From positions 85,001 through 149,000 of the forward strand of contig VCAZ01000135.1 of NCBI GenBank assembly GCA_005784505.1: DNA of 64,000 nucleotides. Direction: 5' to 3'. Below, in pieces: positions 56,650 to 64,000 of this stretch; the stretch's first letter is position 1; each line of letters begins with the position of its first letter. Below the pieces are notes generated by a model. The model did not search any database. It saw only the letters and a list, made by a program, of their open reading frames with translations, and was not told where the DNA came from. Made by a program: the position numbers and the translations under genes. Source of the DNA: Bagarius yarrelli (lineage: Eukaryota > Chordata > Actinopteri > Siluriformes > Sisoridae).

Positions 56650-58620
56650 TTCATACTTTCATTCTTGAGATGGCAGCGGCGCGTACATATCGCGAGGCTC
56701 AGCGTCTCTCCAGATTTGCCGGATTTGTGCTTGTTTGCGCATTATTCTCCTGCGTGCTCGCGCAATTCTGTCATGCTAGTATATCAGACAATCACTTTTG
56801 GATATTGGTCACATCTGCACAAACTCTGTTTCTGACTTTATTTTTTAACTTTTACAAGATACCACCAGAGCTCGTAAGAAAGCCGCAACACAGCAAGCCT
56901 TTTATCCCGAACTGTCCGCCGAGACCGTAAACAGAGATAAGGGAAAATACGGAGGAATCCGGGCTGAAGCTAAACCCACATCAGACGGCGTTTTCTAGTA
57001 TTTTCCTTGCCAATGTTCAGCCCCTGGCAAACAAACTGGATGAATTTAGGATCTGGACCCTCACACAGAGACTGATAACAGACTGCAATTTTATGGTCTT
57101 TACGGAAACTTTCCAAATACTCTAGGGGCGCACTACTTTCAGGGCGGATACAGAAGCAGAATGCACGGGTAAGAACAGAGGAGGAGGCTTATGCATTTAT
57201 GTAAACAAAACATGGTGCACTGTCTCTGTCACTGTTTCTTCTCACTGCTCTGCTGATCTTGAATACCTGATCATTAAATGCAGACCGTTTATTTACCAAG
57301 CGAATTTACATATATTTTTGTGATAGCAGTGTATGTTCCCCCGGATCTCATCTTAATTTTTCTTTAAGTCACGCTCAACCCTTTCACTGCAGAGTGCTTT
57401 AAAAGACTGGTCCCCAACCACCTTAAAGCCTGTCTGCCACCTAGCCTGGACCCTCACCAATTTGCCCTTACGTCCATATAGGTCAACTGAAGATGCCATT
57501 TCCACAGTACTTAATTTTGCCCTGACTCACTTGGACAACCCAGACACTTATGCTATGATGCTGTTTGTCGATTTCAGCTTTTAATACAGTTAGCCCTTTT
57601 AAGCTAACCTTGAAGATGAAACAGCTCGGCATTAGCACACATCTTTGCAGTTGGACCCTGGACTTTCTTACAAACAGATCACAGTCTGTTTGATTGAATA
57701 ACATCACCTCCTCCAATCTCACCATCAGCACCGGGGTTCTCCAGGGATGTGTATTGTCCCCTCTACTATACTCCCTTTTCACCCATGACCGCGTACCTGT
57801 CTATGCGTCAAACAGCATTGTTAAGTTGCAGATGACACAACGGTGGTAGGCCTGATCAGAGGGTAACGATGAGACGGCCTACAGGGAGGAGATCCAACAC
57901 CTAGTAGCATGGTGTGAGGACAATAACCTGGAACTGGAAGAAGACAAAGGAGGTCACTGTGGACTTTAGACGAGCTGGCAATCACACTCATCCTTCAATA
58001 CACATCAACGAAGCGGCTGTTGAGCATGTACCCAGCTTCCTCATAGGAATCCACTTCTCTAAGGATCTCACCTGGTCTCTGAACTCTTCTTTCCTGGTCA
58101 GAAAGGCACAACAGCGCTTATATTTTCTGAGGAGACTTAAAAAGTCCTATCTAAGCGACAGGATACTAGACTTTTACCGCAGTACCATCGAGAGCATTCT
58201 TGAAAACTGCATCTCAGTGTGGTACAGCAGCTGCACTGCTTCAGACCGCACAGTCCTTAAGAGGGTGATTAAAACCGCCCAACGAATCATTGGCACTCAG
58301 CTACCCACCCTGAAGAATATACACAAAAAACGCTGCCTGCAAAGGGTGAGAGACATAATCAAAGACCCCTCTCACCCTAACCACAGACTGTTCACACTTC
58401 TCACATCAGGCAGATGCTACCGATGGCTCAGAGCATTGTCATTATTTGCCTGCTATAACCGTATCATGCCGTATCATACTTATAGATACCATATATACAC
58501 ACTACTGCACCTTCTGTACATTTATATTTTACTTTATTTTGATTTGTTCCAAAGCAACTTGATCCCCAAATTTCTCATGAAAATAAACACAGTAGATGCT
58601 GAATGATTACTTTTTTGGCT
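56650..58620 (+). mobile_element. Rex1/CR1-like LINE with internal deletions
   Basis: The order is LINE-like: an upstream frame ending KIPPELVRKPQHSKPFIPN, the endonuclease start (NVQPLANKLDEFRIWTLTQR, then RGGGLCIYVNKTWC near 57180), RT pieces (STEDAISTVLNFALTHLDNP near 57485, GVLQGCVLSPLLYSLFTHD), then a long open 3' frame at 57914-58606 with KKTKEVTVDFRRAGNHTHPS, KAQQRLYFLRRLKKSYLSDR and IIGTQLPTLKNIHKKRC. Coding blocks between EN and RT are missing and frames shift, so it is inactive. Confidence 0.78.
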
Positions 58621-58824
58621 GCAAAGCATATAATGAACGACAAAGAATTTTGTTTGTTTTATTTGTTTATTACCAGCCCTTTGAGTACAGCATACCAAAT
58701 TATTACATTTGAAACGTTTTACTGTGGTTACGTTTTGTGATTACTTTTGCAATAAATCATGTACTGCGCTCAGGAATATAGAGAACCTTAATTAAAAATT
58801 AATTTTTTAGTATAAGTAGTATAT

Positions 58825-59083
58825 TCAATTCATTGTCATTGTGCAAGGTACATGTACAGAGCCAATGAAATGCATTTTTTCGCATATCCCATCTTAGTAG
58901 GTTGGGGTCAGAGCGCAGGGTCAGCTATGATGCAGCGCCCCTGGAGCAGGAGGGGTTAAGGGTCTTGCTCAAGGACCCAACAGTGGTTGACTTGCCGGAG
59001 GTGGGGCTTGAGCCCAGGTGTTTCTGGTCTTCAGATTAACAACTCAGCACCTTAACCATTTGAGCCACCCTGCCCCCTTTTAC
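58825..59083 (-). mobile_element. tRNA-derived SINE, full length, reverse
   Basis: Near-identical reverse copy of the SINE at 29478-29736. It has GAGCCACCCTGCCCCCTTTT at its 5' end and the TTCATTGTCATTGTGCAAGG tail on the left. Confidence 0.8.
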
Positions 59084-59094
59084 CATTTTAAAAC

Positions 59095-60800
59095 TACATT
59101 AAATTCAATTCAATTTCGTTTGTATAGCGCTTTTAACAACAGACATTGTTTCATATCAGCTTTGCACAAAATGCAGTAACAGTGAAAGTATAAGTTTGTT
59201 CCTAATGAGCAAGCTTGTGTAAGAGTTAAGGAGATATTATGTAGATTGGTAAAAGGGAGGGTTTATATTGGCCTAAAGTTGAAGCCGACAGGGGTCAGGG
59301 TCAGGCTTCTTAATTCAAGTTTAATACAAGTTCATATAAGTTCACCATAACATAGTGTGATGGTGTGCACGTTATTGATGAGCTTTTATTTCCTGTTAAT
59401 TTTTCTATGGTAATAAATACAAATCTAGGGTTATGTTTGCTTGTTTCTATGAGGTTGGAAAATATGCAGATCTAGTCGCACTAAGAGCTTTTCTATAATT
59501 CAGGAGGCTCTATTTTCAGGCTAATTTGGTTTGACGCCACTTACTTCTAATTTTTGAGTGGTCTGTTTTAAGGTGCGCATATACTTATTGTACCATGGTG
59601 CTAATTTTTTCAGAATGTTAATATTAAATCAAGAGTGTGTCCAACACTATGAGTGGTTCCTATAACATTCTAATTAATTCCTACAGAACCTAGAGTAAAC
59701 ACAACTGCTGTTGTTAGGGAGTCTTCCTAATTATCAAAATATATATTGTTACCAACAATTAGTGCTTTGTTTTAGGAAGTAGCCAGATTTGTGTATAAAT
59801 AGCTCCAAAGCTGCCCCCTCTGCCATTTAGCCAGGTCTTATAATTATTGCTTTTGACATTAAAGATCTAATATTTAACAGACCTATCTTTAGATCAGAGG
59901 TGCTCGCTGTGTATTCACTTTTATTTAATGTTAATTAAATTTCCTTAAAGAATTTTCTGGAAGACTGACATGGTCTCAATATGGTAAACCTTGGGTGACA
60001 ACTCCATGCAGATAGTAGACAGTCGGTTTGGCTCCCTAGCCTTAGCCATGGGTAGTCACTATTTAACTAGTCCTGTTCTAAGAATATGTCCTATGTTGCA
60101 AGAAAGGAGAGCCCTAACCGACCAGTCTTGCCCTCAAAGTTGCTTCAGTTGTCTATGAAGCCCACATTATTTTTGGACCACCAATCAGACATCCAGCAAT
60201 TCAGGAACCATAACGAGCTGTAAGCTACATTGCCGTTTGGGATGGGGCCTGCGCGTATTACCGCATCAGACATTGCCTTCGCTAGTTTACACACCTCTTG
60301 GTAACCTCAGACTGTCGAAGGCATATGTGAAAAACTATCTTAGTGAACCTATGCTTCTTAAGAAACTAAGCTGACCTTGTTATGTCTGACGCCCTGGGTC
60401 CCAGTATACACCTAACCTGTGCTGCTGGTGCCCCTAAAGGCCTAGCTAATTTCATGTGCTTCAGAATAGTCTCCTACACCCAGAGCTCTTTCAGGTTCAC
60501 TAAGAAGAGCAAAACAGTTTGACAAGCAGAAAAGAATGGTGCTCCCGTGGATGATCCTTAGCATTAACTTTGGCTTTGCGAGTATGCCGCCCAGTTGTCA
60601 CCCACTCGCTCCACTGCGAGGGCTCTAATGCCAGAGTCAGGGAGCTAACTTCACCTAAGGCATCCATGACATTCTGCTGTGAAACTTGGGCTGCGCTCAC
60701 ACTTACTAATTCTTTGTAGATTTTGTGATTGCTGTGGTGTATGTGTGTATTTAGTTTTCCAATAAAAATGGACTTAATTAGCTGCTGCAAACATAAAACG
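59095..60800 (-). mobile_element. Older L2-subfamily LINE with large internal deletion
   Basis: The 3' tail (TTGTATAGCGCTTTTAACAA, CAGACATTGTTTCATATCAG) is followed by a short 3' UTR, then endonuclease-proximal text (TTTGACGCCACTTACTTCTA, AATCAAGAGTGTGTCCAACA). The RT core is missing. The leftmost coding part, at 60500-60790, is an ORF1-like frame with SEWVTTGRHTRKAKVNAKDH. Same subfamily as 40.4-41.99 kb. Confidence 0.65.
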
Positions 60801-61535
60801 TAGCGGTCTTACAAGACAAAAAGATAAGCACAACCAGCGTAAAGTAGATAATAAAGAAAAATTCAGTGATAATTAAAGATTAATTAGTTAGAATAAGATA
60901 CAAACTGAGATTTAAACGCAGCCGCAAACACGCTATTTGCGGCAAACTGGACTAAAATGAATCCTGTGCCTGGACAATTATTTGCAGTCTGTGGTAAAGA
61001 GCAGTGTAGAAAAAAACCCACCCTGCTGATAAAACATACCAGTAGCAAGTACATCTGAAATATCCCAGGATGTAAACCCTATGTGAATTCCATGATACAA
61101 GACTTTAACATTTTTGTTTGACATTAGTACAAATTCTATTACTTATATTTTTATATTACTTCACTAATTTTTTGGACAAAGAACATAATTTTGTAAAAGG
61201 CTAAAACTGCTGTCCAAATCAATTTAAAGATGGTGTGGGACTGTCAGTTAACTGCTTAATTTGTCATTTTATTACAGAAAAAAAATTATAATTTGTGTAA
61301 CGTATATTAAAATACATGTGACTGACAAATTTAGAGGGAAACAGTTATGATCTGACTTAATTTACCTTTTATTTCCAAGTTGCTTAGATTTCAACATGCA
61401 GTTATTGTTTCTTGATTAATTATAGCTCTTTTTGAATACATAATTGTAATGTTGCAGCAAGTTAGTGTTGTCAATCATTTTGTCTTAATATTATTTTTAA
61501 ATATTTTTAAATTCTAACAACTTTAATTTTTGCAG

Positions 61536-61723
61536 TTGCTCGACAGGATATGACCATTCTAAGCAACCCTGACACTTTGGTGCCATCTGATGTTTCAGTC
61601 ATCTATTTGGATTTTAAAGTCCTCGACCCTATAGTGATTACAAAACTTGGTGTGTTTCCCAGTGGCCCACAAAAGAATTTTAATGGGAATGTCACAGTAA
61701 AGTTGTTCTCGGTGGACCAAAAG
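61536..61723 (+). CDS. b3galnt2: b3galnt2 coding exon 4
   Basis: A 188-base exon with acceptor TTTTTGCAG and donor AAG/GTAAGA. Two bases complete Val113, then 62 codons give residues 114-175, ending on a codon boundary. The stretch DFKVLDPIVITKLGVF followed by NVTVKLF parallels the human segment in the region before the GT31 catalytic core. NVT at 164-166 is a conserved sequon. The DxD motif and the rest of the catalytic domain are not in the window; human has several further exons. I see none between 61724 and 64000, so the gene continues past the right edge. Confidence 0.93.
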
Positions 61724-62750
61724 GTAAGAATATCATGAGATTAGTTTGTGTGTTATATGCACATCGCTAAAAATGGCTTTCTGTTAAAAAAAAAAAAAAA
61801 AAGGTTTGTAACAATAATCAGGTTTGGACATTAAGGAGACAAAATTCTTAAACTTAGGAGGTTGAAGCACAAATATTATATTTAAGATCTTAAGAAAAAT
61901 ACATCATTTTAGTGACTATTGCATCAAAACTATAATGTTTAATCTTAAATCAAGCTTGTTTTGAGTTTTTCGAAAATGCTAAATAACCTGAAATAAAATG
62001 ATAATTAAAAAAACCCTTTATAAATAAAGAAACAAACAACATACTGTACTCTGTCACTCTGCTTGGTGACTTAACAGTCTAACTCCACAATTCAGTACTA
62101 CATAGTTTACAGCTTTTGTTTTGTATACAGCAATGGATTATTAACCATTATAATGTGTTTAGTAAAATTCTCAGAATTTACTTTACTGACTTTAACTGCA
62201 AAAGGAACACAAATGATGTTCATAAATGACTGCAATGTATCACGTTACAGTAACTGAAAGGCCTTTATAACAAAGCCTGGTTGAGGGCTTATCATTTATA
62301 TGAACTTACATTAATAAGACATTAAATAATTTAAAACATAATTAACATTTACCACGAAAAGAATCTAAATACATTTTTAAAAAAGTCATTACAAAAACAG
62401 AACAGATTTTAGAATTTCTATTTGGGTGTCAGTTGGACATGTTTCTTGGGCTTCCACTACATCTGCTACCAGGTTAAACTAACGTATATCATTTTCATTC
62501 TCACAGAAAACCAAAATGTTTTTTTGCATAGCCTTTAATATACAAATGCACACAAATTCATTTAAATTGAAATTTTGTAAAATATGCTTACATAGGCATA
62601 TTCACAAGCGTAAATGATACATTTCGATCTCTTGTGTATCTCGGAATGCTGCACGGATAATTTTTTTTAAATGGGATAGTTGGGCCAAAATTAAAAATTC
62701 TGTTTATTTTCTTTTTTTTGTAAATTTCCAAACTATATGATTTTGTTTGA
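61724..62750 (+). other. b3galnt2: b3galnt2 intron 4 (start); no exon seen
   Basis: Begins with GTAAGA. AT-rich, with a poly(A) run near 61786-61803. No next exon was found up to the Tc1 insertion. Confidence 0.65.
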
Positions 62751-62754
62751 ACAT

Positions 62755-63515
62755 ACAGTGCCTTGAAAAATTCCCTCATATGAAGACCAAGGAACTCATT
62801 AGACAGGTCAGGGATAAAGTTGTAGGGAGATTTAAAGCAGGGTTAGGGTAATCTCAGGCTAAATAAAATACAGTAAAATTACTTGCCTTCAGAAGTTCCC
62901 TAATTAGTTGAAAGTCCACCTGTGTGTAATTTAGTCTTGGTATAAAAAACCTGTTCTCTGAAGGCCTCAGTGGTTTGTTAGAGAACAGTAGTGAACAAAC
63001 AGGATCATGAAGTTGTAGAGAAGTGTAAAGCAGGGTTAGGTTATAAAAGATATCTCAAGCTTTGAACATCTCAAGGAGCACTGTTCAAGCCATCATCCAA
63101 AAATGTTGAAGAAATGCCACAACAGCGAACCTAACAAGCAGGCCCAAAACCTAACCGAGCAGGGCCAGCACTGGTCAGAAAATCAGCCAAGAGGCACATA
63201 GTCACTCTGGAGAAGCTGCAGAAGGAGTCATGCTGTGGGGATGCTTTTCTTTAGCAGGGACAGGAAAGCTGGTCAGAGTTGATGGAATGATGGATGGAGC
63301 TTAATACCAGGAAATCCTGGAAGAAAACCTGTTGGAGGCTGCAAAAGACTTGAGACTGGGAAGGAGATTTACCTTCCAGCAAGAAAATGGCCCTAAATAT
63401 ACAGCCAGAGCTACAATGGAATGGCTTGGATCAAAGAATATTCATGTGATAGAATGGCCCAGTCGAAGTCCAGACCTAAATCCTATTGATCAAATTATAG
63501 ATTTGCATTTTAATA
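62755..63515 (+). mobile_element. Tc1 transposon, internally deleted
   Basis: Starts with ACAGTGCCTTGAAAAATTCC, the terminal sequence of a common fish Tc1 family. It continues through the 5' region and HTH coding text (TCTCAAGCTTTGAACATCTC), then jumps to the catalytic half. The C-terminal frame (63332-63520) has FQQENGPKYTARATMEWL and WPSRSPDLNPID, the catalytic Asp region, and breaks off before the final Glu motif. Non-functional. Confidence 0.82.
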
Positions 63516-63524
63516 AATGAAATA

Positions 63525-63652
63525 AATTATTGACACCTTTGCAAAACAAAACTCTGTACTTAGTAGCAAAACCTGTGTTGGCAATCACAGACGTTTCTTG
63601 TATTTGGCCATTTTGCATACATCTCAGGAGGGTTTTGTACCACTCCATATAA
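63525..63652 (-). mobile_element. Tc1 terminal fragment, second family
   Basis: ACACCTTTGCAAAACAAAAC, GCAATCACAGACGTTTCTTG and CATCTCAGGAGGGTTTTGTA match the Tc1 family at 13.77 and 48.47 kb. Only the end is present. Confidence 0.65.
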
Positions 63653-64000
63653 GATAAGATAAGATAAGATCATCTTTATTGATCCCACAGTGGGGAAATT
63701 AAATTGTTACGGTGGCTCAGATACAAAAACAATTATGTGCAAAGTAGGAAAATAGAAAAAATGTGCAATAGAAAAGTGCAAATTGTGAGAAATAAAAACA
63801 ATTTACAATAAACATTTTTAAAAATTTAAAAGTATTTACAGTAGCATCTGTAGTTAGACTGGTGAGTTGTACAGTCTAACAGCAGGGGGTATGAAAGACC
63901 TGCGGAACCGCTCCTTCCTACACGGAGGGTGTAACAGTCTGCTACTGAAGGAGCTGCTCATTGCCTCCACGGTCTTATGCAGTGGGTGAGAGGTATTGTC
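63653..64000 (-). mobile_element. Rex1-like LINE 3' end with (GATAA)n tail
   Basis: Repeats of AAGAT (63654-63673) precede CATCTTTATTGATCCCACAG, a common fish LINE 3' terminus in reverse. The right part (GGTATGAAAGACCTGCGGAA, CCGCTCCTTCCTACACGGAG) is the C-terminal coding end. The element continues past the window. Confidence 0.72.

Larger units (their letters stand above)
54875..61535 (+). other. b3galnt2: b3galnt2 intron 3
   Basis: A 6.7-kb phase-1 intron (GTAAAG ... TTTTTGCAG) filled by a repeat unit at 55.2 kb, an L2-like fragment at 55.9 kb, a Rex1-like LINE at 56.6-58.6 kb, a SINE at 58.8 kb and an L2 at 59.1-60.8 kb. The part at 60.8-61.5 kb is plain AT-rich intron. Confidence 0.85.

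Noticed and set aside
56595..56930. Hydrophobic 111-codon frame as a membrane protein gene
   Set aside because: It runs directly into LINE endonuclease sequence and ends with text typical of the LINE 5' region. No splice signals support a host gene.
61550..61738. Stand-alone small gene starting at the ATG at 61550
   Set aside because: The open frame is bounded by a strong acceptor and donor and matches an internal part of B3GALNT2. It is exon 4.

Overview
The window is vertebrate nuclear DNA, almost certainly from a ray-finned (teleost) fish. It is AT-rich and has long introns with GT-AG splice signals. It is packed with fish-type repeats: L2, Rex1-like, RTE, L1 and I-type LINEs, Tc1/mariner and hAT transposons, tRNA-derived SINEs, a DIRS1-like gag fragment, and retroviral remnants. 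I see no bacterial-type operon, CRISPR array, rRNA or functional tRNA gene. Two single-copy host genes can be read directly, both on the + strand. All transposon and virus relics are described only, as they stand. Clade names for repeats come from recalled family features, not a database search.

Gene 1 is ggps1 (geranylgeranyl diphosphate synthase). Its full coding sequence lies in three exons (10898-10970, 12073-12143, 21264-22049) that join in phase to give 309 codons. A poly(A) signal follows at 22182. A splice acceptor just before the ATG implies an upstream non-coding exon, for which a candidate donor lies at about 1864. Gene 2 is b3galnt2 (beta-1,3-N-acetylgalactosaminyltransferase 2). 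Its first four coding exons (46252-46360, 54380-54506, 54774-54874, 61536-61723) join in phase to give 175 codons. The remaining exons, including the core of the catalytic domain, should lie beyond the right edge. The human orthologues lie close together on 1q42, so the pairing looks like old synteny. ggps1 makes GGPP, used in prenylation and other isoprenoid pathways. b3galnt2 builds the phosphorylated O-mannosyl glycan of alpha-dystroglycan in the ER. I see no direct functional link between them.

Layout: 1-6 kb holds LINE and DIRS fragments and a threefold dispersed duplication. 6-10.8 kb holds a Tc1/mariner relic and an RTE LINE with a perfect 58-bp foldback. 10.9-22.2 kb is ggps1, with Tc1 and L2 insertions and an inverted-repeat element in intron 2. 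22.2-46 kb is a gene-poor repeat cluster: a Tol2-like hAT split by an L2, a SINE cluster, a hAT with a GTF2IRD2-type transposase, an L2 with a long open RT frame, a retroviral integrase remnant, a roughly 140-bp satellite, and a 1.3-kb foldback structure. 46-64 kb is the 5' half of b3galnt2, whose introns hold MITEs, Tc1 derivatives, an LTR element with coding minisatellites, Rex1-like and L2 LINEs, and a SINE sharing its 3' tail with a LINE.

I found no convincing new biochemical system. The most unusual items are structural: the 58-bp palindrome, the long inverted repeat at 43-44.3 kb, the shared SINE/LINE tails, the local triplication near 2-6 kb, and an orphan terminal-exon candidate at 44.5 kb.
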